From assembly GCF_025141175.1 (NCBI RefSeq), contig NZ_CP081155.1, positions 2,819,001 to 2,883,000 of the forward strand: 64,000 nucleotides of DNA. Reading direction: 5' to 3'. This stretch comes from Jannaschia sp. M317 (GTDB taxonomy: Bacteria; Pseudomonadota; Alphaproteobacteria; Rhodobacterales; Rhodobacteraceae). The first letter of the stretch is position 1, and each line of letters opens with the position of its first letter. Under the pieces are notes generated by a model that saw only the letters and a list, made by a program, of their open reading frames with translations, ran no database searches and was not told where the DNA came from. The translations under genes were made by a program, and so were the position numbers. This document shows positions 1 through 8,569 of this stretch, piece by piece.

Positions 1-859
1 TCAACCAGTCGACCAAACGGACGACTTCGCCCAATCTCGTCTGAGAGACGATGGCCCCGAAGCCCCCTCGGAAGAGATCGGAAAACATCTTTGGTCCAGA
101 AAGATCGATTCCATTGAAAAGTTGGCAAGCAGATCGATTTGCACCTGTTATACGACCATCTTCATCGACACTCACCATGCCGACGCTTTGGGTCGTCAAG
201 TATTCCTGCCGAGGATGGAACTGAATGATCGCATCACCACGGTGATCGTTCACAAATAGCCGATTCTCGATGTTGCTGGCAGCCAGGGATACAAGCGCCT
301 GGGTGTGGTTCTGGCGATCCGGCAATTCAGAAGACACATCAAGCAGACCGATAAGACGCCCTTGACTGTCAAATATTGGTGCCGCGACACAGGATACCCC
401 CGCATGCCCCGCAAGAAAGTGCTCTGCGCCGGAAACGGCACTTGGTTCGCCTGTGTGCAGGGCAAGTCCAAGTCCATTTGTCCCGCGAAGATCTTCGGTC
501 CAGATTGTACCGCACCGTACACTGCGAGAACAGGCGGACTCCTGGAACTGATGATCCATGAGCGCCTCAAGAACGACGCCTTGTGTATCGGCGTAGGCTA
601 CCATGTGGTTCGTGCCCGATATCTGGTTGCTCAAAAGCTCCAACTCGGGACGAACGACGCTCAGCAGGATTTCGTGTTTTTCCTTCGCCTCGCGCAATTG
701 GCTATGGGACACTGCTGCATCGGCAGACTTGGCTCTTGGATCCAGGCCTTTGCCGAGGCATCGCGCCCAGCTGTTCGCTATGGCCGCAGGAAGCGCATCA
801 TGCTGAAATATCCCCTCGGATTCCAGCATGGCCCGTGCATCTGAAAGATCTCCCTGCAC
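1..859 (-). CDS. AcoR-family sigma-54-dependent activator, N-terminal part (runs off left edge)
   Basis: This is the 5' part of a minus-strand gene, about 286 codons, cut by the window edge. Reading starts at GTG 859, preceded by a GGGGAGGG ribosome binding site. The protein opens with the SWARCLGKGLDP motif typical of AcoR-like activators. A GAF-type domain follows at about residues 45-190, containing LRGTNGLGLALHTGEP and the end VSLAASNIENRLF. A PAS-like segment (VSVDEDGRITGANRSACQLF) starts near residue 225. The AAA+ sigma-54 domain and HTH would lie beyond position 1 and are not seen. AcoR-type proteins activate sigma-54 promoters of alcohol or acetoin catabolism genes in response to a small molecule. 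The divergent PQQ-type dehydrogenase is a plausible target, which is inference. Confidence 0.82.
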   Translation of the reverse strand, partial: MQGDLSDARAMLESEGIFQHDALPAAIANSWARCLGKGLDPRAKSADAAVSHSQLREAKEKHEILLSVVRPELELLSNQISGTNHMVAYADTQGVVLEALMDHQFQESACSRSVRCGTIWTEDLRGTNGLGLALHTGEPSAVSGAEHFLAGHAGVSCVAAPIFDSQGRLIGLLDVSSELPDRQNHTQALVSLAASNIENRLFVNDHRGDAIIQFHPRQEYLTTQSVGMVSVDEDGRITGANRSACQLFNGIDLSGPKMFSDLFRGGFGAIVSQTRLGEVVRLVDWL

Positions 860-1197
860 CCTGCCCTCCCCACATACGTGCCAGATCAGTAGAAAACGGG
901 CCGGGCATGAAAGCAAGTAAAGTGCCCAGTTTCTGGACACAGTTTGACGGCTGAAGCCCTGTTTCTGAACAACCTAGAAGCGTTACTTGCCAGTTTACCC
1001 AGTTTTAACTGAACGAACTGCTCTGGAGGGAGGCCGACAGGACGAGGCATGGGCCGCAAAGGCGGTCCGGACCCAAGCCGTGCGGGAGGCACGCGGGGTC
1101 CACTTTGGAATGCCGACTGTGCCCGGTCTTGCAATCCACAGGCGACCACACCCGCCACCAGAGCAGCGGAAAACTGGGAACGATCTGGGAGGATCTG
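860..1197. promoter_or_regulatory. Divergent intergenic region, regulator / PQQ-type dehydrogenase
   Basis: This 338-bp non-coding stretch separates the divergent AcoR-like gene and the dehydrogenase gene and must carry both promoters. A -12-like TTGCA lies at 1129-1133, preceded at sigma-54 spacing by TGTGCCC, a poor match to the TGGCACG -24 box. It is therefore only a weak sigma-54 candidate. No convincing sigma-70 box or activator palindrome was found. Confidence 0.4.
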
Positions 1198-2439
1198 ATG
1201 AGGTATCTACTAAGCGCCGTGGCGGCATCTGCGTTGCTCGGCACCGCGGCAACCGCGCAAACCAACCTGGAGCTGCTTGGCCAGTTCAAGGTTACGGGTA
1301 CGACCGAACACACAGTCATTGACCAAAATGCGCCTGCTGCCGACTCGATCCGATCGGTGCTCGAAGGCATCACCCTGCCGGACGGCTTCAAGATCGAGTT
1401 GTATGCGCTCGTGCCGGATGCGCGCCACATGGCGATGGCACCGCAGGGTACTGTGCTCTTTGTGGGAACGAAGAAAGAGAAGGTCTGGGCCGTTCTGGAC
1501 CGCGATCGCGACCGCGTCGCCGACGAAGTAAAAGACTTTGCGCCGTCGTTGGAATTTGACGTTCCGAATGGTGTGGCTTTCTCCGACGATGGCTTTTTGT
1601 TCATCGCCGAGCGTAACCGGGTAATGATGTACCCCGCCGCCGAGTTCTTTCACGAGAGCCCGGACGTCGTCGCCGTCCCGATCGTCCCCCAAGGCACGCT
1701 GATCCCGGTTGAGGAAGAAAGCTACAACCATACGGCCCGCGTGATCAAAGTCGGGCCTGACAACAAGCTCTACATCTCGCTTGGTCAGCCTTTCAATGTT
1801 GCTCCGGCGGAAAAGCTTGACCTCTATGATGAATGGGGGATCGGCGGGATCATCCGCATGAACCGGGATGGCTCTGACCGCGAAGTCTACACCTACGGCG
1901 TTCGCAATTCCGTCGGGCATGACTTCCACCCTGTAACGGGTGAGCTTTGGTGGACGGACAACCAGGTCGACGGCATGGGCGACGACATCCCCCCAGGTGA
2001 GATCAACCGGCAGACCGAAATGGGACAACACTTCGGGGCACCCTGGTTTGGTGGCGGCAGCACACGGACCAACGAATATGCGGGCCAGGAAGTCCCCGTC
2101 GATGTCGTGATGCCTGCTTCGGAAACCATCGCACATGCGGCCGATCTGGGCATGACCTTCTACACTGGAAAGATGTTCCCCGAGAAATACCAGAACGCGA
2201 TCTTCTCGGCTCAGCACGGGTCATGGAACCGCACCACGCCGGTTGGCGCACGTGTCATGGTTACCTTCATCGACGATGAAGGCAATGCGACGACCGAACC
2301 GTTCGCCGAAGGCTGGATCGACGAGAACGGCGAGTATGACGGACGTCCCGTTGACGTGGCGATGATGCGGGACGGCTCGATCCTCGTATCAGACGACTTC
2401 GCCAATGCGATCTATCGCATTTCCTACACTGCAGAATGA
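1198..2439 (+). CDS. Periplasmic PQQ-dependent sugar dehydrogenase family protein (sorbosone dehydrogenase-like)
   Basis: A 413-residue secreted beta-propeller protein. ATG 1198 was chosen because it follows GGGAGGA and begins a clear signal peptide (MRYLLSAVAASALLGTAATAQ). Blade-like repeats show the signature of the soluble glucose/sorbosone dehydrogenase superfamily: NGVAFSDDGFLFIAERNRV, YGVRNSVGHDFHP.TGELWWTDN, GDDIPPGEIN, SAQHGSWNR and the final RPVDVAMMRDGSILVSDDF. Such enzymes oxidise sugars or aldehydes in the periplasm with PQQ and pass electrons to a cytochrome c. A small cytochrome c gene follows 48 bp downstream, which fits that role. The substrate cannot be predicted. The divergent AcoR-like gene is a likely regulator. 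Confidence 0.85.
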   Translation: MRYLLSAVAASALLGTAATAQTNLELLGQFKVTGTTEHTVIDQNAPAADSIRSVLEGITLPDGFKIELYALVPDARHMAMAPQGTVLFVGTKKEKVWAVLDRDRDRVADEVKDFAPSLEFDVPNGVAFSDDGFLFIAERNRVMMYPAAEFFHESPDVVAVPIVPQGTLIPVEEESYNHTARVIKVGPDNKLYISLGQPFNVAPAEKLDLYDEWGIGGIIRMNRDGSDREVYTYGVRNSVGHDFHPVTGELWWTDNQVDGMGDDIPPGEINRQTEMGQHFGAPWFGGGSTRTNEYAGQEVPVDVVMPASETIAHAADLGMTFYTGKMFPEKYQNAIFSAQHGSWNRTTPVGARVMVTFIDDEGNATTEPFAEGWIDENGEYDGRPVDVAMMRDGSILVSDDFANAIYRISYTAE

Positions 2440-2446
2440 AACCCTT

Positions 2447-2470
2447 GCTTGGCCGCCTGGGCGGCCAAGC
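2447..2470 (+). terminator. Strong hairpin between dehydrogenase and cytochrome c genes
   Basis: A perfect 11-bp inverted repeat (GCTTGGCCGCC / GGCGGCCAAGC) with a 2-nt centre lies 8 bp after the dehydrogenase stop codon and 17 bp before the cytochrome c start. No T-tract follows, so it may stabilise the upstream mRNA or attenuate rather than fully terminate transcription. Confidence 0.55.
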
Positions 2471-2487
2471 ACCCGTCAGGTAGTACC

Positions 2488-2817
2488 ATGATCCATAGAA
2501 CACTCCTCGCGATTGCGACCATTGTGGCGACAGCAGCCCCCGGTGCGTCCTTCGCGGCCGATCTCGAGAACGGGAACAAGCTGGCCCGCCAATGTTCCGC
2601 CTGCCATGGTCGGCAGGGCATCTCACGCGACCCGGAAGTGCCGATTATTGCTGGTCAACACGCTTTCTATCTTGAGAAAGCCCTTAAGGATTACCGGGAT
2701 GGCGGTCGCGAAGATCGCCGTATGACGTTAATCGTCCAACGTCTAAGCGATACCGACATCAAAGACCTGGCGGCTCACTTTGCGGCCTTTGAGATAGGCA
2801 TCAAAGAGTTAGACTAG
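2488..2817 (+). CDS. Small periplasmic c-type cytochrome
   Basis: A 109-residue exported monohaem cytochrome c. The start at ATG 2488 gives a signal peptide ending near ASFA, followed by the haem-attachment motif CSACH at about residues 36-40 within GNKLARQCSACHGRQG. Later MTLIVQRLSD could supply the axial methionine. The size and the PIIAGQHAFYLEKALKDYRDG segment match the cytochrome c4/c553 class. Located just downstream of the PQQ-type dehydrogenase, it is the probable electron acceptor of that enzyme. Haem attachment would use the Ccm system encoded at 36.5-40.1 kb. Confidence 0.85.
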   Translation: MIHRTLLAIATIVATAAPGASFAADLENGNKLARQCSACHGRQGISRDPEVPIIAGQHAFYLEKALKDYRDGGREDRRMTLIVQRLSDTDIKDLAAHFAAFEIGIKELD

Positions 2818-3431
2818 GCACAACTGGCCCGTCCTGCACACAACCTGTCAGGCATTCAGCTCCCGCGACCGGCTTGCCGGTTGCGATACCTGAACAGACA
2901 AGCTGTTCCGACTTGCAAGATCAAGAACTGGACAGGGTGCAACGACGCACTGGGCCCCCTGGCGATCCCCTGATCGGCAGGGGGTTGCACGGCAATCTCC
3001 CGAGCAGTTGATCTGATCCATAGACTGGCCGGTGAACTCCCTTGGATTTGTAGACGCACTGACTGCTGACGTTCAGCCGAGCGCCCAAGACGGGGACAAG
3101 TTCACGCGGGATACGATGACCTGCCAGAGCCAGGCCCCGGCCCTGCACCACGCGCAAAAAGGGTCACCAAAAGCCCCGACCATCCAAACGCAACAAAAAC
3201 GACGCGCGGCCTGGCCGTAGGTAGGAACAACCTTGGAGCGAGACATTCTTCTCCGCGCCTGCGCCCCGCTGAAAAATCGTAGCCAGCCAGCCACCCCACC
3301 GGCTTCCGTCGACGGCTTCCGTTGAACAGATAGGATCTTTGAACGCGAAGAAACGCGAACAGAACAAAAACAAACTGCTCAAACGTTCCGACAGAACCTT
3401 GGCGCGCGACCTGCAACTCATTGAAAACCCA
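2818..3431. other. Gene-free stretch before tRNA-Cys
   Basis: These 614 bp contain only short ORFs without ribosome binding sites or recognisable protein features. A short palindrome, ACCGGCTTGCCGGT, lies near 2869, and GGCTTCCGT occurs twice near 3301-3321. I see no RNA gene or transposon remnant that I can support. Confidence 0.5.
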
Positions 3432-3505
3432 TGGAGGCGAGTAGGAGAATCGAACTCCTGTACACGGATTTGCAATCCGCTGCGTAACCACTCCGCCAAC
3501 TCGCC
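3432..3505 (-). tRNA. tRNA-Cys (GCA)
   Basis: The minus strand folds as a complete cloverleaf of 74 nt. The 7-bp acceptor stem is GGCGAGT/ACTCGCC. The anticodon loop TTGCAAA sits on a GGA/TCC stem, giving anticodon GCA. The T-arm is AGGAG-TTCGATT-CTCCT. The 3' CCA is encoded. Confidence 0.95.
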
Positions 3506-3639
3506 GACCGGTGGTGTGTGTCCCTTTAACCCCGTCGTCGGGGGCCCGCAAGCGCCAGAAACCGGATTGCGATTGCGCCACGCGGGGCATCGTGCAATCT
3601 GGTCGCGACGAAAACTAGACCGATGGGTTCAGATTGAAG

Positions 3640-4293
3640 ATGACCGCGTCCCAGCCCCTTCGCACAATGATGGTCGACACGCAGGTTCGCCCCTCCGACG
3701 TGACCAAATTCCCGATCATCGCGGCCATGCTTGATGTCCCGCGTGAAGATTACGTGCCCGCCGCGGCCCGATCTGTCGCCTACATGGATGCCCCCGTGGC
3801 CATGGGCGACGGTCGCGAGGTGCCGGAGGCGCGGACGCTGGCCAAGATGCTGGACGCCCTGGAGATTTCGCGCGACGACTCGGTTTTGATCGTGGGCGGC
3901 GGCCTCGGGTATTCGACGGCAATTCTGGCACGGATGGCGGCATCGGTCGTGATGGTCGAGGAAGACGGCGCGCTCGCCTCCGAGGCGGAAAGCACGCTGG
4001 CGCAACATGACGTCCTCAACGCTGTCGTCCTCGAAGGCGCGCTGACCGAAGGGGCCGCCAAGGCGGGCCCCTTCGATGTCATCGTGATCGAAGGCGGCGT
4101 CGAACTCGTGCCCGAGGCGCTTAGCGCGCAGTTGCGCGACGGCGGCCGGATTGCCGCGGTTTTCCAGACCGGCGCCCTCGGCGAGGTCCGTGTCGGTCAG
4201 GCCGCTGCCTCCGGGCTGTCCTGGCGCTTTGCCTTCAACGCCACCGCGCCGGTTCTGCCCGGTTTTGCCGCGGAGCGCGCCTTTACCCTTTGA
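3640..4293 (+). CDS. pcm: Protein-L-isoaspartate O-methyltransferase family protein
   Basis: A 217-residue cytosolic protein of the isoaspartyl methyltransferase family, which uses S-adenosylmethionine to repair isoaspartyl residues. It begins TASQPLRTMMVDTQVRPSDV, and the FPIIAAMLDVPREDYVP segment is typical of the shortened alphaproteobacterial Pcm variant. The SAM-binding glycine-rich loop is VGGGLGYSTAIL at about residue 88. ATG 3640 is preceded two codons earlier by an in-frame TTG at 3634 and there is no strong ribosome binding site, so the start is uncertain. tolC follows 56 bp downstream, an arrangement common in Rhodobacterales. Actual isoaspartate activity of this short subgroup is not assured. 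Confidence 0.85.
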   Translation: MTASQPLRTMMVDTQVRPSDVTKFPIIAAMLDVPREDYVPAAARSVAYMDAPVAMGDGREVPEARTLAKMLDALEISRDDSVLIVGGGLGYSTAILARMAASVVMVEEDGALASEAESTLAQHDVLNAVVLEGALTEGAAKAGPFDVIVIEGGVELVPEALSAQLRDGGRIAAVFQTGALGEVRVGQAAASGLSWRFAFNATAPVLPGFAAERAFTL

Positions 4294-4349
4294 TCCAACA
4301 AGGGCACCATCAGAGTGCCCGGAGCAGTCGAGCCTTCAGGAGCCAGCCT

Positions 4350-5753
4350 ATGACCGCAGCTACTTTTCCAAACAGAGCCCGGTTGCGGCGGCGTGCCCGC
4401 ACGCTGGTCTTGTCCGGCGCGATTGCGCTTGGGGCGATCGGCGGGGCCCGTGCCGAAAGCCTGACGGACACGCTGATCCAGTCCTACCGGAATTCCCCCC
4501 AGCTAGAACAGCAGCGCGCCCTGCTGCGCGCCGCCGATGAGGATGTGGCGATTGCCGTGTCAGCTCTGCGTCCGACGCTGAATGCTCAGGCTTCGGTTTC
4601 GAAAACGGTGACGGATACCCTGCCGACGGCCACCGGTGCCTCGCTATCGCTCATCCTGGATTATACGCTTGTCGACGGCGGGCAGCGGTTCCTGCGCATC
4701 GGTGCCGCCAAGGAGGCGGTCCTGGCCGGGCGCTATGGCCTGATCCAGGCGGAACAGCAGATCCTTCTGAACGGGGCCAGTGCCTATCTCAACCTGTTGC
4801 AGTCATTGCGGAACGTGGACCTGCGCGAATCCAATCTGCGGCTGCTGCAGCAACAGCTACGGGCGGCGCGCGATCGGTTCGAGGTGGGTGAGGTCACCCG
4901 CACGGACGTCACCATTGCCGAGGCGCGGCTGGCTGCGGCGCAATCGTTGCTGGCCAACGCCCGCGGCCAAGTGGACATCCAGCGCGAGACGTATCGCCTG
5001 ATCACGGGCCGGATGCCGACGGGCCGCTTGTCTGCCCCGCCCCCGTCGCCGCAATTGCCGCCCACGATCGACCGGGCACAGGCGCTGGCGTTGCAGGTGC
5101 ACCCGTTGATCACGGCCGCGCAGCACGAGGTGACGGCCGCAACGCTTTTGGCAGACGCCGCCGAAGCGGACCGGTTGCCCAGCATAAATCTTGGCGGATC
5201 CCTGGGTATTGACCGCCGCGTCGGAGAGCCGTCGACCTCGCTTTCGGTCACCGGGTCCATCCCGATCTATAACGGCGGGCGACTGTCCGCGTTGAACCGT
5301 CGCGCCATTGCCAACGCACAGGCCAGCCGCGCCGCCTTGGCCCAGCAGGCGCGCACCGTCTCCGAAGGGGTCGGACGCGCCTACGCCTTGCTCAGGATTG
5401 CGCGCGCACAGATCACCGCATCGAAACAACAGGTCCGCTCCGCTCAACTGGCCTTCGAAGGCTTCCGGGAGGAAGCCCTGCTCGGCGCGCGCACCACGCT
5501 TGACGTGCTGGACGCGGAGCAGGAGTTGCTGGACGCGCGCACCGCCGCGCTGCAGGCCGAGATTGACGCGCAACTGGCGGTCTATCAGGTACTGGCCTCG
5601 ATCGGGCTTATGACGACCGACCACCTTGGCCTTTCGGTCGAACGCTATGACCCCAGCGCCTATTACAACCTGGTTTCGAACGCCCCGGCGATTTCGCCCT
5701 CGGCACAGGGCGGTCGACTGGATAGCGTTCTGCGGCGTTTCGGTCGCAACTGA
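4350..5753 (+). CDS. tolC: TolC-family outer membrane efflux/secretion protein
   Basis: A 467-residue outer membrane channel component of tripartite efflux pumps and type I secretion. ATG 4350 follows AGGAG at about 4339. A basic, extended signal peptide ends near GGARAES. The mature part has two TolC repeats: ESLTDTLIQSYRNSPQLEQQRA at its start and the equivalent repeat near residue 245 (RAQALALQVHPLITAAQHEV). Long helices rich in Ala, Gln and Arg follow, including EARLAAAQSLLANARGQVDI and TLDVLDAEQELLDARTAAL. Length fits the family. It is probably co-transcribed with pcm upstream. Confidence 0.93.
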   Translation: MTAATFPNRARLRRRARTLVLSGAIALGAIGGARAESLTDTLIQSYRNSPQLEQQRALLRAADEDVAIAVSALRPTLNAQASVSKTVTDTLPTATGASLSLILDYTLVDGGQRFLRIGAAKEAVLAGRYGLIQAEQQILLNGASAYLNLLQSLRNVDLRESNLRLLQQQLRAARDRFEVGEVTRTDVTIAEARLAAAQSLLANARGQVDIQRETYRLITGRMPTGRLSAPPPSPQLPPTIDRAQALALQVHPLITAAQHEVTAATLLADAAEADRLPSINLGGSLGIDRRVGEPSTSLSVTGSIPIYNGGRLSALNRRAIANAQASRAALAQQARTVSEGVGRAYALLRIARAQITASKQQVRSAQLAFEGFREEALLGARTTLDVLDAEQELLDARTAALQAEIDAQLAVYQVLASIGLMTTDHLGLSVERYDPSAYYNLVSNAPAISPSAQGGRLDSVLRRFGRN

Positions 5754-5870
5754 TTGATGCATTCAATGGAAGGGGCGCGGGCGCATTGCGTCTGCGCCCC
5801 TTCCTCATGTTAAGGTTTTCGCCAGAAACGCGCGGCCCCGAATGTCGCGCCCGGTGAGGAGAGCAGCGCG

Positions 5871-6515
5871 ATGGCACATTCCCACGATATCGAGGACGTC
5901 CTTTCGTCGATCCGGCGCCTGGTCGCCAACGAGAACGACGGTGCCCCCAGCAACCCCTCACGCAGCACGCCGCCCGCATCCTCCGCACGTCCCGAGACCC
6001 CGGCCCTGGTGCTGGCCCCGACGCAGCGCGTGACCGAGGTCGAGGACCCCTTCCAGATGATCCGCTCGCTGGCCCAACAGGAACGGGACGGGCGGGACGC
6101 GGCCTTTGTGGTCAAGATGGTCGATCGCGAGGTGACCGCGATCACCGACGATCTGGTCGCGCAGGAACTGGAAGGGCGCGACTGGCCCGAGGGCGATGCG
6201 CCCGAAGCCGGGACCGACGTTCCCGAAGAATATGTCGAAGACACCGACTACCAGCCCGAGCCGGAGGCCGACGCGCCCTCTGTCTGGCCGGAACAGGCAG
6301 ACGCCGCCGTTTCGTCCGAGTTGTCCGATGACGACGATGGTGCACTGGACGACTTGTCAGAGGCCGTGGGCAAGGACGAAGCCCTGCGCGGCCTGATCTC
6401 CGAGATTGTCCGGCAGGAGCTGTCTGGGGCCCTGGGCGAACGGATCACCCGCAACGTGCGCAAATTGGTCCGGCGCGAGCTGCGGCAGATGTTGTCGTCA
6501 GGCGACTTCGACTGA
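5871..6515 (+). CDS. DUF2497 / PopZ-like pole-organising protein
   Basis: A 214-residue protein with the two conserved ends of the DUF2497 (PopZ) family and an acidic, disordered middle. The N-terminal helix contains EDVLSSIRRLVANEN. The C-terminal helical region (about residues 160-214) contains EALRGLISEIVRQELSGALG and ITRNVRKLVRREL. Between them lie many Pro, Asp and Glu residues. In Caulobacter PopZ assembles at the cell pole and tethers the chromosome origin. A similar scaffold role here is inferred from the domain architecture. The gene follows tolC and ends at a strong terminator shared with the convergent DUF6280 gene. Confidence 0.8.
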   Translation: MAHSHDIEDVLSSIRRLVANENDGAPSNPSRSTPPASSARPETPALVLAPTQRVTEVEDPFQMIRSLAQQERDGRDAAFVVKMVDREVTAITDDLVAQELEGRDWPEGDAPEAGTDVPEEYVEDTDYQPEPEADAPSVWPEQADAAVSSELSDDDDGALDDLSEAVGKDEALRGLISEIVRQELSGALGERITRNVRKLVRRELRQMLSSGDFD

Positions 6516-6556
6516 TCATCCGACCTGACCCTAGGTAAGATACTGAATGCAAAAAA

Positions 6557-6592
6557 CGAAAACGCGCCGGGGACTGAACCGGCGCGTTTTCG
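6557..6592. terminator. Bidirectional rho-independent terminator
   Basis: A 14-bp stem (CGAAAACGCGCCGG / CCGGCGCGTTTTCG) with an 8-nt loop, flanked by an A-run on the left and T-rich sequence on the right. It sits between the convergent PopZ-like and DUF6280 genes and can serve both. Confidence 0.9.
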
Positions 6593-6631
6593 TGTTTTGG
6601 CAGACGATCCCCCTTTCGGGGGTCTCGGGGA

Positions 6632-6955
6632 TCAGGCGGCTTCGGCGGCCAGTTCGGCAGCTTGGCGGCGCTCGCTTTCTTCACGCGAAAGCGCGACAGA
6701 GGTGCGGACACCCCGGCTGACGAATTCCATCAAGCCGGACACGACCCGCTCATTGGGGTCGATACCTGCACAAGACAGCACTTCGCGACCATCACGCGAC
6801 CGCGCCCAGCGGGCGATCTGCTCAGGTCCGTTGCCGTACTTCTTGTCATCCGAGATGGCATCGTCGAGCGCTGCCAGAACGACCGCGGCAAAAAGCTTGC
6901 GCGCCCGCTGGCCCTGTTCAAAGTTGAACGCTGTCGCATCGACAAAATCGGTCAT
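6632..6955 (-). CDS. DUF6280-family conserved protein
   Basis: A 107-residue cytosolic protein that I recognise as the small, highly conserved Rhodobacterales family DUF6280; no function is known to me. ATG 6955 is preferred over upstream in-frame codons because AGGAG lies 6 nt before it. The N-terminal half, with FNFEQGQRARKLFAAVVLAA, is followed by WARSRDGREVLSCAGIDP. The tail is helical and rich in Glu and Ala. There is no signal peptide or membrane segment. It is transcribed divergently from efp and convergently with the PopZ-like gene. Confidence 0.75.
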   Translation of the reverse strand: MTDFVDATAFNFEQGQRARKLFAAVVLAALDDAISDDKKYGNGPEQIARWARSRDGREVLSCAGIDPNERVVSGLMEFVSRGVRTSVALSREESERRQAAELAAEAA

Positions 6956-7306
6956 CCCGTGCTCCTGTATTATTGCTCTTGCATCTTTACGGTAGGCCCG
7001 CCTAACAGACCTTTTACGATTCGCGCCATGCAATTTCAGAATACCTCACTTGCATTCTGCGCATGGGTTTCGCGGATCGAAACAAAATCTGCCCTGCAAA
7101 CATCCTCCAACCCCACGAAATATGGGGCAGGCCCTTAATCGTTCAAGCTTTCGTCAAGTTTTGGTCACATTTGACACAGCCTGCTCCTCAACACCCGGTT
7201 GCGCCCATTGTTCCAATCTGCCGGGGTCCCTCTTCGTGAAATCTTGCCCCGCCCTGCCCTTCAGCTTAAGGACCCGGGCAATCCAGTAAACATGCGAGTC
7301 CGTAAA
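6956..7306. promoter_or_regulatory. Divergent promoter region, DUF6280 / efp
   Basis: A 351-bp non-coding region that must hold the promoters of both flanking genes. TTGACA at 7171-7176 resembles a -35 box reading toward efp, but no good -10 follows at normal spacing. An in-frame ATG at 7292 offers an alternative EF-P start five codons upstream of the one chosen. Confidence 0.35.
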
Positions 7307-7870
7307 ATGCCCAAGATCAACGGCAACGAAATCCGCCCCGGCAACGTTTTGGAGCATGACGGGCACCTATGGTCCGCCGTGAAGGTCGATCACGTGAAGC
7401 CCGGCAAGGGCGGCGCCTTTGCCCAGGTCGAGATGAAAAACCTGCGCAACGGATCCAAACTGAACGAACGCTTCCGCTCGGCCGACAAGGTGGAGCGTGT
7501 GCGCCTGGAGCAGAAGGATCAGCAGTTCCTCTACGAATCCGATGGCAAGCTCGTGTTCATGGACACCACGACCTACGACCAGGTCGAACTGGACGCCGAC
7601 ATCCTGGGCGAACGCCGCCCGTTCCTGCAAGACGGCATGATGGTCGTCGTAGAATACTACGACGAAGAGGCGCTGAACGCGACGCTGCCGCAAAAGGTCA
7701 CCTGCAAGATCGTCGAGACGGAACCGATCGTAAAGGGCCAGACGGCGGCCAACAGCTTCAAGCCCGCGCTGCTGGATAACGGCGTCCGCGTGATGGTTCC
7801 CCCCTTCGTGGGCCAGGACGAAGACATCGTCGTCAACACCGAGACGATGGAATATAGCGAACGGGCCTGA
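7307..7870 (+). CDS. efp: Elongation factor P
   Basis: A 187-residue three-domain translation factor that binds the ribosome between the P and E sites and relieves stalling at polyproline. ATG 7307 gives the canonical beginning [17 protein letters not shown]. The conserved loop KPGKGGAF places a lysine at residue 34, the position modified in many bacteria. The C-terminal domain, with [13 protein letters not shown] and [14 protein letters not shown], is complete, and the protein ends MEYSERA as in relatives. The length is standard. No EF-P modification enzyme gene is seen in this window. Confidence 0.96.
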   Translation: MPKINGNEIRPGNVLEHDGHLWSAVKVDHVKPGKGGAFAQVEMKNLRNGSKLNERFRSADKVERVRLEQKDQQFLYESDGKLVFMDTTTYDQVELDADILGERRPFLQDGMMVVVEYYDEEALNATLPQKVTCKIVETEPIVKGQTAANSFKPALLDNGVRVMVPPFVGQDEDIVVNTETMEYSERA

Positions 7871-7885
7871 CCCCGACCGCAGGAC

Positions 7886-8485
7886 TTACTTAGGACTTCG
7901 TGCCCCCACCATGCCGCGGGCCATGTCCGCATAGGTCGTCTCTACCGAAGCCCGGTCGAGACGGCCGCCCTCACGATACCAGGTGTTGATTCCGGTCAGC
8001 ATCGCAATCAGCGCCATCGCGGCCAGCTTTGGGTCCGGCACGACCATATCGCCCGCCGCGGCCCCCTCCCGGAGGATCGCCTCCGGCACGGCTTCGTAGC
8101 GTTTCCGCAAGGCTTCGATCGCGGCGAAATTCGCGGGCTCAAGCGATCGTAATTCCATGTAGGCGATGAACACCGCGTCGGGTCTGTCCAGGTGATACCG
8201 GATGTGAAACCGCGCGAAGGCGTCCAGACGAGACAGCGGGCCGCCGCCCTTTGGTGCCTCCGCCCAGGCGCCAAGCAGCCCGTCCAGATGCGCACGCATC
8301 ATCTCGAACAGCAGCGTCTGCTTGTCGGGCGTATAGTGATACAGGGCCCCTGCCCCGATCCCCACCTCGCCGGCGATCTGGCGCATCGACACGGCGGCAT
8401 AGCCGTGGCGCGCAAACAGCCGTTCAGCCGCCTCCCGCACGCGCGGGCCGGTGACATCGGCATTGGATCCGGAGGGACGGGCCAT
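7886..8485 (-). CDS. TetR/AcrR-family transcriptional regulator
   Basis: A 199-residue DNA-binding regulator. The TetR HTH spans about residues 15-60: AAERLFARHGYAAVSMRQIA, then a GAGALYHYTPDKQTLL recognition helix. The rest is an all-helical ligand domain with no subfamily signature that I can identify. It is convergent with efp (15-bp gap) and divergent from a small secreted-protein gene at 8570, an obvious candidate for a shared promoter region. The ligand is unknown. Confidence 0.9.
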   Translation of the reverse strand: MARPSGSNADVTGPRVREAAERLFARHGYAAVSMRQIAGEVGIGAGALYHYTPDKQTLLFEMMRAHLDGLLGAWAEAPKGGGPLSRLDAFARFHIRYHLDRPDAVFIAYMELRSLEPANFAAIEALRKRYEAVPEAILREGAAAGDMVVPDPKLAAMALIAMLTGINTWYREGGRLDRASVETTYADMARGMVGARSPK

Positions 8486-8569
8486 GGACGCAGATAATCC
8501 GAACGCACGTTCAATTCCAAGAGCGAAGCGCCGCTTGTCGCCGCCCCGCCCGCGCCCTACCCTGCGGAC

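Noticed and set aside
1118..1133. Sigma-54 promoter for the dehydrogenase gene as a firm call
   Set aside because: Only the -12 TTGCA matches well; the -24 part lacks the GG, so it is kept as a weak candidate only.
3301..3321. GGCTTCCGT direct repeat near tRNA-Cys
   Set aside because: Only two 9-bp copies in close tandem; no supporting gene or second boundary suggests an attachment site.
3102..3590. A 162-codon minus-strand frame
   Set aside because: It overlaps tRNA-Cys entirely and has no ribosome binding site or domain.
7292..7306. Upstream ATG as the EF-P start
   Set aside because: Family members begin MPKINGNEI at ATG 7307; the longer form adds five residues without a better ribosome binding site.
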